A stretch of 64,000 nt of DNA from Cryptomeria japonica (GCF_030272615.1 NC_081408.1:615162476-615226475), one strand, 5' to 3'. Shown: positions 45,642-57,852, numbered from the stretch's first letter. The notes: generated from the sequence alone by a model not told the origin. Translations and numbers: made by a program.

Positions 45642-46504
45642 TGTTAGGGGTCCCATAGATACTGTGAGGAGGGGGGGGTGAATCAATATCTAGTCGGTAA
45701 TAAGAATTTCTCAAGTTAAAACATGCAGAACATAATATAACAGTGTACCGGTATGCAAGAAATAATGCAGTAAATAGAATCAAGAATATCTACATGAAAA
45801 GTACACCATAACACAATATGTTTAATGAGGAAACCTAGTGTGGGAAAAACCTCGGTGGGATTTGTGACCCACAATATTCACTCACTGGCCAATAAGAGAA
45901 TATTACTTACAATAGGGGCCTGCACATGCAGGAAGGCCAACTACCTAGAGCTCATTGCTCAATGGGAAGTCACACTAACTTACAATAAGGATTATACTAA
46001 TCCAATGACTTGTACTGCTTTACAATAGCATCTCCAATGCTAGATTCAGTACCGGTTCTTGCTCTGTTCTTTACATATACCCTTGACCTATAATTTGCAC
46101 ATTAGGTTTGCCTAATAATTTTCTTTATGCCCTTATATTCGCTTCCATCACATCTACAAATGTTTATAATGATCTCCTTTATATACAAGAGTCATTTTAC
46201 AATTTGTCAAGTCAGCTTTACAATAATAAACAAAATATTACATAATAAAAATCCTGTCGGCCTCTGTGCCGGTATACATCTTTTCTTCTGTACCGGTGCC
46301 TGTGTCTTTGTTGATGCCGGTGCATTGTCTTGCCTGTGTAATGCTTTGCCGGTATGATGTATTGCCGGTGCCATAGGATTGCAAGGTTGCCTGTAATACT
46401 TGCTGGTATGATGTCTTGCTAGTGCCATAGGATTGCAAGGTTGCCATCAATGACAAAACCTTCAATCACATACAATGTCTCATTGGAGTGTCCATATGCC
46501 AACA
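45642..46504 (-). repeat. 5' LTR of element G (863 bp)
   Basis: On the minus strand it runs from TGTTGGCATATGG (46504) to CCCCTAACA (45642). It carries several CCGGTATGATG words, and the C tract appears as a G run at 45672-45679. Confidence 0.9.
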
Positions 46505-46509
46505 ATATG

Positions 46510-47433
46510 TAGACAACTGGTATATGTAGTAATGAAAATTGGTTTTGGTCATTTTAACTAACACCAGTTTTGAGATACTACGAAGATCAACAAAGAGGCA
46601 AATGGAGGACAATCGGTTTATGAGTTGGAAGAGGTTAACTCTTAATCGGTATTGGTGTACCAACTGGTTTCACTGATTGTGTGATGTGTTATCCCCGGTC
46701 ATGATGAGTTATCTCTAACTTATAGATTTGGTGATAATCTATGATGTGTTATGTAAGATTGTCCAGTTACACTGCACCTAGGAAATTGTGATGAGCTTTT
46801 TGAGTCGACATGAAATCTAATGTCTATAAAATGACATTGTGATGAACTATTTTTATGATGTGAGATAAAAGTGATGAATTGATGTGATTTACTGAAGGAG
46901 TTGCAGAGTATGTCAGTGATGCAATATTGAGTGAGCAGAAGAGGATCTATACAAGCAAGATGTACTATTTCTAGATCACACCACCTGTTGTTTTCTAATC
47001 ACTAGAACAGTTAAATCCCCTAACCGGGTAAGCTCTAACAAACTTCATTGTACAAATCCTTTAACCAGGTGATCCATTAGTTTGGGTTTGAAATCCTCTA
47101 CTAAGGTTACTCCTAACAGGGCTTTTGGAACTTTAACAGGATTCGTTCCTAGTAGAGCACTTTGTAGACCTTAACCGGTTAGTTACCTATTACTACAGAT
47201 AGTTAAGTTGTGAGTCCCATCTCACTGTTCTTTTTCCCAGTTGGGTTTTCCACGTATAAGAACTTGTGTTATGGTGGATGTTTTACTTGTTGTGGATGAT
47301 TTAATATCACTTTAGATTGCATGCATAGTTTTAAGTAAACTGGTTAATTGCTTTTACCGGTCTGTGTTTAAAGTGGTATTGTTTTTGCTGTCACTGATTC
47401 ACCTGCCCCTCTCAATGCTTTATAAGTCTATCA
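46510..47433 (+). repeat. Solo Copia LTR H, part 2
   Basis: It continues LTR H after element G and its ATATG duplication. It shows the CTAACCGGGT-type words (47020-47180), CCCAGTTGGGTTTTCCACG, and GATTCACCTGCCCCTCTCA, and ends CTATCA at 47433, followed by GTCCT. No Copia internal sequence flanks it, so it is a solo LTR formed by LTR-LTR recombination. Confidence 0.85.
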
Positions 47434-48580
47434 GTCCTAAATTGTACTCCCTTACAATTTTATCCTCACTTGGGCCCTCACCTTTGCATTTTCCCCCTAA
47501 GGCCTAATTGAAGCCCCGATTTTGATGACACCATGCATTTCACTCAATTTTTCATAACTTGCATTTCCTTCCCCAAGATCCTAGGACCTTGATGTCTAAG
47601 ACTAGAGCACCCAATGCTTTGGTCCTCTCCAAAAGGGCCCAATTTGGGGCCTCATAATGTTATCATGATTTGAGTGAGAACCTAGATCCCATGTTGATTC
47701 ATGTTGGAAAATTAATTTGTTTTTCGACTAGCATGTATAAAAGGAGGTCTACTCATCTCATTTTGACATCAATTTGAATTCATAATCGACTCTTGAGATC
47801 CAGAAAATTCAAGTGAGAATGAAATCAGTCTTTTTTCAAGAATTGAATCATCAATAAAGTCAAGATTCACATATTAGAGATGACATTCATGTTCTATATT
47901 GTATGAAGACTATTTAATGAAACCCTAATTCCTTGTGAAGACAAGCAAAACTTCATTAAAAGGTATATCATTAGAGTTTAAAAAAAAATTAGCATTTCCC
48001 TCAAAAGAAAATCATTTCCATACAGTACTTCATTTACATTTCAATTCTATTTCATGGTTAATTCCACAACTGGGGTTTAACCTAAGGCAAACCCTATTCC
48101 AGACCATTTCCCCTTCTCTACTATGTGTAGGAATAGGTATAACGTTGCAATTTTTTAGGATCCACCTTATTCACAAAGATGGACAGGTTCCCTTTTGGAA
48201 GGCAAAAAGTTCAGAGGACTAGAGTGATCAAAATTTTGGTCCTGACAATTCACGCCGACCTTCTAAGAATAGATCTGAACATTCACATATTGCCTGAATC
48301 CATGTTCGTGGCTCTATTTGATAATTGTAGCTCACTGTTTATGCATAAGTTTTTCAATTTACACACATTTACCCTAATTTCAACATTATTAATGAAATCA
48401 ATTCAATTTAAAGTGAACGAAGAGGCACATCTTAAACCCTTCGAATCTGATCAGAATCTAGATCTATCAAGGCTATATCTATCAAATTCCATCTTTCCCC
48501 AATACAATGGTTTCTAAGAAAGAATTAGTGGTTTTACTACATTAATGGGTGAAACCCTAATTTTTCACCAATCACATTTT
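47434..48580 (+). repeat. Probable 5' LTR of Gypsy element I
   Basis: Removing solo LTR H and one GTCCT joins 39574 to 47439, reading TGTCCTAAATTGTACTCC, a plausible LTR start. A TATA box TATAAAAGG lies at about 47736. The end is uncertain; ATCACA at about 48580 before TTTTGGTGAACCCAACA is one candidate, where TTGGTGAACCC could be the PBS. Gag follows downstream, which supports the assignment. Confidence 0.45.
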
Positions 48581-49078
48581 GGTGAACCCAACATCTTACA
48601 CCTTAATTTTTGATTATTCATGCATTTTCAAATTCAAATATAAATTTACAAGTTTACTTTTCAATTGAATTACATAAATTTAGTGGTTGAATTCACAAAA
48701 ACCCTAATTTTTAATTCTAAAATTGAACTTGTGGGTTGTTTAATTTGGATTCATTATTTTAGATCTGATTATTTATGCAATTTAAAATTCAAATTTGCAC
48801 TCATATATCTCATTTTTAATTAGATTACATAAATTGAGTGGTTGAATTCACAAAAATCCTAATTTATAATTTTAAAATTTACTTATAGGTTGCATAATTT
48901 TTCAGATCCATTTTCAAATATGATCTTGATGATATGCTATGATATGATTTAGAGACATTTATCTTTCAAATTCACAAATTACATTGCTTAATTATTTGGT
49001 TAATCAACCACTTTTACATAATTTTGCATTGTTTAATAATAATTTTTTAATTCAAATTCAAATTTCCCTCCTTTATGC
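48581..49078 (+). other. Leader of element I with a duplicated segment
   Basis: A segment containing GGTTGAATTCACAAAAAYCC, followed by TAATTTWTAATT, occurs at about 48680 and again at about 48838, with a period of about 156 bp. No ORF is supported. Confidence 0.5.
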
Positions 49079-50342
49079 ATGAGTTTTGTTACCATAAGTC
49101 CTACCTACAATATTCTTGTGAGAAGAAGTTGTAGAATCCAGGCTTCCCAAGGTTTAATTACTAAGGATGTGGAGCCTAATTTAGATAACTTATTTCATGA
49201 GAATGTTTGTGGTTCCTTTGATCAAACAAATGGTGTCATTTATCCGCATTCTTTTCATAATTCTAATGATGTGGATGAATCACTAATTAGGGTCTCAATT
49301 GACCAATTGGAGAAGATTGACAATGCATTTGATAATCTTTAACAATGGATGAGTCACAATACCCAAAAAGTGAGGCAATCCCATTGATTGAAGGATTAAA
49401 AATAATGGTTCAAAGTGATAAAATTGTTGTTGATTTATTGCGTGACCTTGCTCATATTGTTGACACTAATATCATGCCTATCAAAAGTTGTGCTGGAGTC
49501 CTTGATTACACTCAAGCTACTAATAAAGTCAATCATTCCATTCCTATGCCTACATCTTTTCCTAGTGTACTTACATTTACATCTTCTATCATGACTACTT
49601 CCACACAAAATGTTAACCCTAGACATGCTAGTCAAGGGGGCAATCTTGTAAATCAAAATTATTTTATACCTCCTTCTATGAGTCTTCCATTTATGACCGA
49701 ATCATCTCCCATACCTACATATCATATTGTTCCACCTCCTTACTCTCAACCTCCACCTACATACAACAATGTTACTCCTCCATCAAAATCCAATATATCC
49801 AATTTTAATCCATCCACCGAAGCAACCACCAATAAATTAGCCTGAACTATTTCATCCTTAGAACAACAGTTGGATTCCATTACCAAATCCAAGTTTAATG
49901 TGCCCACATTTGATGTTGTGAGTCCATTATCCGATGACATTGTCCATGTTGTCCCTCCTAAACATATGGAAGTCCCTTAATCAGAGCTTTAATGTGGAAA
50001 AAGTGATCCCTTGACTCATGTGAAAACATTCCAAACTTTGTGTAGTGACTTTTTTTCATGATCAAATATTTATGCATAAATTGATTACTCCAACATTTAG
50101 GGATAAAACTTTGTAATGGTATTTTTCTTTGCCTCATTCTATTACATCATTTCAACAATTTCATAATAATATTGGTCCTAAGATTACTTTGACTGATTTG
50201 ATTCATTGTAAACAAGGAGTTAAAGAAAAAGTGACAACTTTTTTTGGTAGATATAAATATTTGTATTCTCAAATTGTTTATCCTATGCCTAATTAAGAAC
50301 AAAGAATTTTTATTGCTAACTGACAAAAATACATTATAGATA
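49079..50342 (+). pseudogene. Gag of Gypsy element I, part 1
   Basis: The N-terminal part (49079-49342) reads MSFVTISPTYNILVRRSC. A frame change leads to 49345-49845, rich in Pro, Ser and Thr. Around 49870-50340 broken frames give DPLTHVKTFQTLCSDFF, ITPTFRDKTL, WYFSLPHSITSFQQF and KEKVTTFFGRYKYLYSQI, which match the Retrotrans_gag capsid region of plant Tat-like Gypsy elements (the WYxxLPxxSIxxFxxF pattern). Several stops are present. It is interrupted at 50342 by element J and resumes at 57858. Confidence 0.75.
50338..50342 (+). repeat. Target-site duplication of element J, left copy (AGATA)
   Basis: AGATA precedes TGTTGGCATTTTTG. The matching copy is at 57853-57857. Confidence 0.85.
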
Positions 50343-51539
50343 TGTTGGCATTTTTGATGATGTTGTTGTGATTGTCATTGATGGACAGACACTTGCTTTG
50401 AGATCACTTTTTGTATGTATGAGTTATACTCAACCGATATTTGTTCCAACCAGTATTATGTATTATAGTCTTTAGACTATCGGTGTTTTGCAGAAAGTGT
50501 TTACCAATCTCAAGCGATATGAAGATCCAAGCAGTATGAAGACCTTAAGCGGTTCAAGGATCCCAAAGTGGTACGAAGAAACAAAATGGTTGTTATCATT
50601 TTTTCCCAGTCTTCATTTTGACAAACTGGTAATTGGTAAAATGTGTGAACCGGTAATCGGTAAAATACGTGAACTGATAATAGGTAAATGTATGAACTGG
50701 TATTACTCTGTGATGAGTTACCAACTGGTATTATTTTTGTGATGAGTTATCATCCATCGACACTTTGGCGGTGATTCTATGCCGTGTTACCAAATGTGTC
50801 CATATGCACTGAACCTAGGAACTTGCAATGTAATCCTATTGGACCGACATGAAATCAGATTCCTTTATAAGGACATCATGTCTAGGGTTTTAGTAGGAGT
50901 TAGGGTTTTTGTGTGGTTGATGAGGTTTTCGCATGTGCGATCACAGAAGAAGATTAGGTCTGTGTGAAGAAAAAGAGTGCGAAGACTTTGAAGACTGAAG
51001 TAATGCTGAAATACATTAACAATGAGCTATCAAGGATCTAACCAAGCATACTGTGCTAGTTTCAGATCACTCACTTGTTGATTACTCACATCTTTGACAA
51101 GTTTGTAACCCTTAACCGGGTAGGCCTGGAAAAGCCTTTGTAAATCGTCTAACAAGGTGGTTCACAACTGTGGATCTAAAATATTCTCACAAGGTAGTCT
51201 TTAAATGGACTTATCTCCTAACAGAGATTGAGATTCCTAACAGGATCTGTTCTGGTAAAGAACATTGTATGACCTTAACCGGTCTGACTACTATTCCACA
51301 GATAGTTACTTGTGAGTTTCATCTCACCGTGGATTTTCCCATTTGGGTTTCCACATCAAAATCTCTTGTGTTATGGTGATTGTGCTTCTATGGGTGAATG
51401 CCTTATTTGCTGTTTGGTTTGCATTTGTGTTAACCGGTTTGTTAGTAAAATTGTTATGCCGGTTTACTGCTAAACTATTTAAGTGTTCAAGTTCAATATT
51501 TTTTGGTATATTTATTCACCCCCCTCTTAGTATTCATCA
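50343..51539 (+). repeat. 5' LTR of element J (1,197 bp)
   Basis: It runs TGTTGGCATTTTTG to ATTCATCA. It has TTTATAAGGACATC (about 50860) as a likely TATA region with TAGGGTTTTAGTAGG just after, TAACAGAGATTG-type words, TTCCCATTTGGGTTTCCAC near 51340, and TTCACCCCCCTCTTAG near the end. Confidence 0.9.
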
Positions 51540-51541
51540 AT

Positions 51542-51554
51542 TGGTAACAGAGCC
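51542..51554 (+). promoter_or_regulatory. Primer-binding site of element J
   Basis: TGGTAACAGAGCC is an initiator-Met PBS with one difference (A for T at the sixth base) from the other Copia elements here. Confidence 0.8.
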
Positions 51555-51589
51555 AAGCTTTCTATAAGTTTAACCACTTGGAAGGAGAT

Positions 51590-52870
51590 ATGGGGGAATA
51601 CACTGTGAGGGAACTTACTCATTGTCTCACTTAGACTGAGAAAGCCTTTGATGAACTCAAAGTCAAATATAAAGCCTCTCTAGCAAAGAGAAGAGAGCAT
51701 GCTGAGAAATTGATGGAGCTTACTGAAAATAGTTCTTCTGATGAAGCATACATGGAAGCCCTAGTTGAAGAAGTTGAAAAACTAAATGAATCTAATGCTA
51801 ACCTAAGAAGGGAATTGGAAGGACTAACTATCAAAATGTGTTAAGAGCTTGAGAAACGAAGGAAAGCTGAAGATCTAGTAAAAGACAAATATCATGAGAT
51901 CTCCAAGCTGAAGCAAGAAATCAGTGCACTTACTGCTCATCTCCAAGAGAGAAAAGTGGAAAGAGAAGAAATGCAAGGTGAACTAAACATGGCTATTTCT
52001 GAGAATGCAACCTTGAAGGAATCCAATGCTGCTATTTCCAAAGAACTCACTGAGTCAAAGGAAATACTTGCCAAATTCAATAAGAGCACTGTTAAGCTAG
52101 AACAAAAGCTTGAACCAACAAAATTGGTGAAGAATACCTCTGGACTTGGTTTTTCTAGTTATGAGGAAGGTGAGACCTCTGGAACAAAAGATGGAGCATC
52201 AAAGAAGCAACTGACATCAAAGGATAAAGGTAAGCAAAATTTCAAACCTATTTGCTTTAATTGTCTCAAGGAAGGACACACTGCCAATGTATGTAGAAGT
52301 AAGGCTTACAATAATTTTCCCTACTTTCTAAACAATAAGCCTAGATCCAATAGATTCAATGGTAATTGTTATGCATGCAACAAGTTTGGGCATAGAGCAT
52401 CTGAATGCAGGTCTATTATAGAAAACACTTGAAGATATCCTCAAAGGAGTCAAGGAGTTTTTCCTGAATCCTCTGTGAACCGGAATCCAAACCGGCATAA
52501 TGCCTATGACCATCAGTCAGGTGGTGGTGGCTATCAAGCGACAACCGGTTGGAGAGCAACCTATTTGATTTGTCATGGTAGTGGTCACACTGCTGCAACA
52601 TGCAGGAGGAAGAATGGTAGAATGAATAATGGACCATGGAGAACACCTGGAATGGTTTGCTATCATTGCAACAAACCGGGACATCCTGCAAGAACCTGCA
52701 GAATAAGAAAGAACATATCAGATGATATACCGATCGCTCCAGAAGGAAAGATTGATGTTGAAACTATCAAAACAGATATGAAGACAACATGGAAGAAGAA
52801 ACTTGAAGAAGTGTCACAAGAAGAACTGGGTTCTGCACCTAGTGTGGAAGTCATTGCACCAACAAACTAA
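51590..52870 (+). pseudogene. ORF1 of element J: coiled-coil, zinc-knuckle Gag-like protein
   Basis: One frame of 427 codons from ATG 51590 to TAA 52868, with three internal stops (near 51632, 51841 and 52430) and no frameshift. About 180 residues of Glu/Lys/Leu-rich coiled coil lead to SGLGFSSYEEGETSGT, which matches SRIGFEVGESSGT of element G. Four knuckles follow: CFNCLKEGHTANVC, CYACNKFGHRASEC, a degenerate LICHGSGHTAATC lacking the first Cys, and CYHCNKPGHPARTC. The C-terminus is Lys/Glu-rich and also resembles G. It probably has a Gag-like RNA-binding role. Confidence 0.82.
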
Positions 52871-53302
52871 GCTTCGAAAAAGATTAGGGGGAGTAAAACG
52901 GTGAAATGTTTTGAACCGCCAGTTTACACCGGTATGTGATACTTGTCAATTGGCAGAAGACCGGAAATGGTAAAAGGAAAATTAGGGTTTACGCCCTAAT
53001 GATGGAGCATTTATTATGGTAGGTGAGGAATTCGTTTAAAAGGGATTTTCAAGTCATTTTCACTTATCATTTGCGAGCGAACAAATTTTCAAGTGCAGAG
53101 CGACAAAAGGCAATTTGTCTTGCGATTCAGAGAGATTTCAAAACTTTGAAAGAAGAATCTAGAGATAATATCAATCAGTCAGGTGAAGAACACAAAGCGG
53201 TAATCCAACAACCGAAGTGGTGTGTGGTGAAGTTGAAGTTGCAAACCCTAAATTTGGGATTTCTGAAGATATTTATCAAAAATTCTTGTTTATCCTTTTA
53301 TC

Positions 53303-56300
53303 ATGGCTTCCACATCGCACTCCAGTCCTAGTGCACCTGATGATTTAGTAGATTTCATTCAATGGAAGGCGAAATACAATGCCCTATCCCAGATACCTGC
53401 TGGTGTTATAGTTGAGGAAGACATTTCAGATTATATTGATTGCAAAATAGAAAACCTAGGATCTCTAGTGATCCATTCTCAGCTAAGTTTATTCTATGGG
53501 AAGGACAAGAAGATCAACTCAGAATATAACATCCTGGAAAAGAAGAAGCTTCACAATGCAGTGTATTTTCTTGAAGAGCTCACAGAAGATCACATTTGAA
53601 TCTTTCTAAGTAGAGTGCACTATGAAAAAATCTATCTTGAGTGCACACATGACATCACACTGGAAGCTATTCATGCCATCACCAGTTTTTGTAATGTTGG
53701 AGATATGCCAGCCTTAAGGAAAGTCATTAAGATGGAAATGACCAAGCTCACCAGTTCTATAAGCGACCAATGGAGAATGACTGTCAATACCATCAAGGAT
53801 GATCTGGTCAAATATGCTTGTATGGTGATAGGTTATCAAACTTTCTATGCTAGCAAAATTAACTCTGTCTCTGCTGCACCAATAAATGCCGCCTGCAGGA
53901 TAATCATGGAAGATGCCTTGTTTGATTTAAGCACCTGTATGCAAAGTAAACCTCTGGTGAATCTGAAGTTAATTAAACAGGACAATGCCTTAAGATTTAA
54001 ATTCGGACAACTACTGGTAGGATTGTTTTTCTATTTTCAAGGCTATTTCCCAAGAGTTGGTGATATACAATGGTCTGCTGACCAACTGGTTACCAAGAAA
54101 ATAAGAGAGAGTCTACAAGTGGTAGGAACCGATTATCTTGAAGTCCTGAATAAATACTTTCATGAGTTTAGACGCAAGATGAGCTAGAGGGTGAGAATAT
54201 CTGGTGATATTGTCAAGAATTATGAAGAGGACATCTGCTTTATCATTAGAGTAGATGAGTGCATAATGGAGGCAGTTGAGTCTAGAAAAGAAGAAGTGGA
54301 GCCCATGGGATATGAGGTAATGTATGAAATGCTAGACAGGTATTCCTTTACCCTACTTGCCTCACCTCTTGATCCTAAGAAGAAGAGAACCGACACCTAT
54401 TTGGAGAGGGTAACATCGGTTGAAGATCCTTCAGTATAGAAGGGAAAGGCAGTGCCATCTGTATCGACACCGGTTACTTTCGCAAGTCCTAAAGTGACCA
54501 AGCGGTCACCGGCAAAGAAGAAACTGAAAGCTGCACCTGCCAAGGTCTTTGAAAGGAAGCAAAAAACTAAGAACACCTCACCAGACTCAGAGGATACATA
54601 ACCTGAGGTACAACCTAAAAAGACTAGGCAAATGAGGAAGAAGACAAAGACAACCAACAATGAACCGACATCATCAGCACCGGTAAATATAGACGTTTCC
54701 TCTTACAAACCTTTGACACCTTGTCAAAGAACTATAAAGAATATTAGGAGAAAGATGCTAAGTGATTTAATAGATCATTTTGATGATTTTAATGACAATG
54801 AAAAGGAGGAAGTTGAATAGGAAGTTATTCAATATTTATGTATTAATGACCGGTCACCATCAGAAATTAGATCTGTGACACCAGATTCTTTATATAATTC
54901 TTTAGATAACAAATGGTGCATTACCATAGAAAAGGAACATGAAATAAGAGAAGAAATATTTGCACAATATTTTCCTGATGTGTCAAATTTAGAACTTTAT
55001 GAAGTTATGGAAAAGTACAAAGGCCTCTTCTTCATGAGAAGAAGAAGACTCCTATTATTGGAAGGGAAAGTCCCTGAAGTGGTAAAAGATACCCACTCGC
55101 ATGCTAAAGCCAGTCTGAGGTTGCACCAAGTATCCAAAGCCAACAAGAAGGCTAAGCAAGAATTGAAAACTAGAAAACTGGATGAGGTGTATGACAGTGA
55201 AGGAGAACCGGTCACTGAACAAATGGACCCTATTGACATTGATGCTTTGGATAGTGAAAATGTCACTCTGGATGCAGCAAAGGACAAGGCTGACAAAGAG
55301 AGAGTGGACAAAGAAAAACAAGCCAAAGATAAGGCTGATAAAGAAGAAGCAAAAGGAAGAGGAGAAGAAGCTAAAGGAAGAGGAGAAGAAGAAAGAGGAA
55401 GAGGAGAAAAAGAAATAGGAAGAGGAGGAGAAGAAAAAGGAAGAGGAGAAGAGGAAATAGGAAGAGGAAAAGAAGAAAGAAGAAGACAAGCAAAAAGAAG
55501 AAGATAGAAATAAGGAAGAAGAAAAGATAAAGAAAGAAGCAGAGGAGCAAAAGAAGGCTGAAGAGGAAAAATAAATTGCCAAAAATAAGGAAGAAGCGAC
55601 AAAGAGCACACAAGTGGAGACCCCTAAGGCAACCGATAGTCAAGCCAAACCGGCTGACATTACCAGTCCCATTGAACTCCAATCTGCAAATGAAATAGAG
55701 CTGCTACAAAGCATTAAGCTTTCCCAAGAGTGGCTGGAAGCACTAAGGAGGAAGAAGGAACAAGATGTTATTCAAACTACAGTAGAAACTCTTACCAGTT
55801 TGATACCCGGTACCAACCTCCCCAGTACCGATTCCTCTCTAGCCCAACTGAAACTTTTATGCATAGTTGTAGAGGACCAAGTGCAATGCCTGGAAGATGT
55901 TGCTGAAACCAATGCACAAAAGAAGCATCAAAAGGCACTGAACACTGCCTTAGTGAAGAAATTAAACGAGCTCCGGTTAGAACTTTAGAAAGCGCAGAAA
56001 GACATAAGAGATTCTATGGATGAGGGAAATTACTTCTCAATAAGATAAGCCAACCTCATCTATTTTGTGATGTTGTGCTTGCATAGAAGGAAAAGCTGCA
56101 ATCTGGCTTGCAGGCATATATAAGCACCTTCAAGACACCCTATGATTCCTTCACCACATTTGGGCAAACTGTTCACCGGTTTCAACTCCAGACTGCCAGA
56201 ATCGAGTTGGAATTCACCAACCAGACCAGAGATTTGCAGGATCTTCAACTAGTTCTACTACCACGAGTGCAAATACTTCAGAATTGCTATCTCAATCTGG

Positions 56301-56479
56301 ATGCCTTAACGGTCATTCAAGAGATGAGTACCTTGGACAACATGGAGGAACATGTATCCCAAATGCAAACGGAAAGTGAGGTTGCTACCTCATTGCTTGA
56401 GTCATGGTCCTTATCCATGAAGACATTTATGCAGGATTTTAAATTGGTTTTTGATAAGTTTCACTCATTATTGTCATAA
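53303..56479 (+). pseudogene. ORF2 of element J: large protein of unknown function
   Basis: It starts at ATG 53303 (MASTSHSSPSAPDD), the same MASTS start as in G. One frame is kept to about 55508 with stops at 53597, 54185, 54437, 54599 and 54818; frame changes follow near 55510 and 56000, and the end is at 56479. Words shared with G include SQIPAGVIVEEDIS, LSRVHYE, ITLEAIHAIT, MVIGYQTFYASKINSVS, FKFGQLLVGLFF, EDICFIIRVDE and LLEGKVPEVV. A Lys-rich segment (54440-54660) and a Glu/Lys/Gly/Arg repeat encoded by GAAGAAAGAGGAAGAGGA-type purine runs (55330-55560) are present; the latter is probably an expansion. No known domain is recognised. Confidence 0.75.
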
Positions 56480-56629
56480 ACATTTATTATTTTAATGATA
56501 ATGAGAAACTGGGGTTATTCCTCAATACTTTGTCATTGTTGGCAAAGGGGGAGTAATTTTGATTATGGCATATTTTTGTTGTAAAACACTTAGATGTCAA
56601 ATTTGTTCCTAAGTGTTGCCATCAATGCC

Positions 56630-56641
56630 AAAGGGGGATAT
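56630..56641 (+). promoter_or_regulatory. Polypurine tract of element J
   Basis: CCAAAGGGGGATAT precedes the 3' LTR at 56642, one base different in the last part from E, G and L. Confidence 0.7.
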
Positions 56642-57852
56642 AGTTGGCATTTTTGATGATGTTGTGAATGTCATTGATGGACACACACTTTCTTTGAGAT
56701 CACTTTTTGTATTTATGAGTTATACTCAATCGGTATGTGTTCCAACCGGTATTATGTATTATAGTCTTTAGACTATCGATGTTTTCCAGAAAGTGTTTAC
56801 CAATCTCAAGCGGTATGAAGACCCAAGCGGTATGAAGACCTCAAGCAGTTTGAGGATCCCAAAGTGGTATGAAGAAACAAAGCGGTTGTTATCATTTTTT
56901 CCCAATCTTCATTTTGGCAAACCGGTAATTGGTAAAATGTGTGAACTGGTAATCGGTAAAATATGTGAACTGGTAATAGGTAAATGTATGAACCGGTATT
57001 ACTCTATGATGAGTTACCAACTAGTATTATTTTTGTGATGAGTTATCATCCATCGACACTTTGGCGGTGATTCTGTGCCGTGTTACCAAATGTGTCCAGA
57101 TGCACTGAACCTAGGAACATGCAATGTAATCCTATTGGACCGACATGAAATCAAATTCCTTTATAAGGACATCCTGTCTAGGGTTTTAGGAGTTAGGGTT
57201 TTAGTAGGAGTTAGGGTTTTTGTGTGGTTGATGAGGTTTTTGCATGTGCGATCACAAAAGAAGATTAGGTCTGTGTGAAGAAACAGAGTGTGAAGATTTT
57301 GAAGACTGAAGTAATGCTGAAATGCATTAACAATGAGCTATCAAGGATCTAACCAAGCATACTGTGCTAGTATTCAGATCACTCACTTGTTGATTACTCA
57401 CATCTTCGACAAGTTTGTAACCCTTAACTAGGTAGGCCTGGCAAAGCCTTTATAAATCCTCTAACAAGGTGGTTCATAACTATGGATCTGAAATCCTCTC
57501 ATAAGGTAGTCTTTAATTGGACTTATCTCCTAACAGAGATTGAGATTCCTAACAACATCTGTTCTGGTAAAGAACATTGTATGACCTTAATCGGTCTGGT
57601 TACTATTCTGCAGATAGTTACTTGTGAGTTTCATCTCACCTTGGTTTTTCCCATTTGGGTTTCCACGTGAAAATCTCTTGTGTTATGGTGATTGTGCTTC
57701 TGTGGGTGAATGCCTTATTTGCTATTTGGTTTGCATTTGTGTTAACCGGTTTGTTAGTAAAACTATTATACCGGTTTACTGCTAAACTATTTAAGTGTTC
57801 AAGCTCAGTATTTTTTGGTATACTAATTCATCCCCCCTCTTAATATTCATCA
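56642..57852 (+). repeat. 3' LTR of element J (about 1,211 bp)
   Basis: It starts AGTTGGCATTTTTG (the first T of TG is A) and ends ATTCATCA. It is collinear with the 5' LTR apart from small indels, including an extra GTTAGGGTTTTAGTAGGA segment near 57190. Confidence 0.9.

Larger units (their letters stand above)
39780..46504 (-). mobile_element. Element G: complete non-autonomous Copia-like element with two unusual ORFs
   Basis: It is a minus-strand element of 6,725 bp flanked by ATATG duplications (39775-39779 and 46505-46509) and inserted in solo LTR H. It has two LTRs of about 864 bp, an initiator-Met PBS and a PPT, so it has the cis parts needed for reverse transcription. It encodes a coiled-coil/zinc-knuckle protein and a second protein of about 1,000 residues. 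I find no protease, integrase, RT or RNase H motif. Element J has the same plan. Confidence 0.9.
50343..57852 (+). mobile_element. Element J: complete non-autonomous Copia-like element with two unusual ORFs
   Basis: It is a plus-strand element of 7,510 bp with AGATA duplications, inserted in the gag of Gypsy element I. It has LTRs of about 1.2 kb, a variant PBS (TGGTAACAGAGCC) and a PPT. It encodes the same two-protein set as element G: a coiled-coil/four-knuckle protein and a large protein of unknown function. No protease, integrase, RT or RNase H motif is visible. Confidence 0.9.

Noticed and set aside
55055-55682. Ser/Phe- and Leu-rich minus-strand ORFs
   Set aside because: They are reverse-strand readings of the purine-run expansion in ORF2 of element J.
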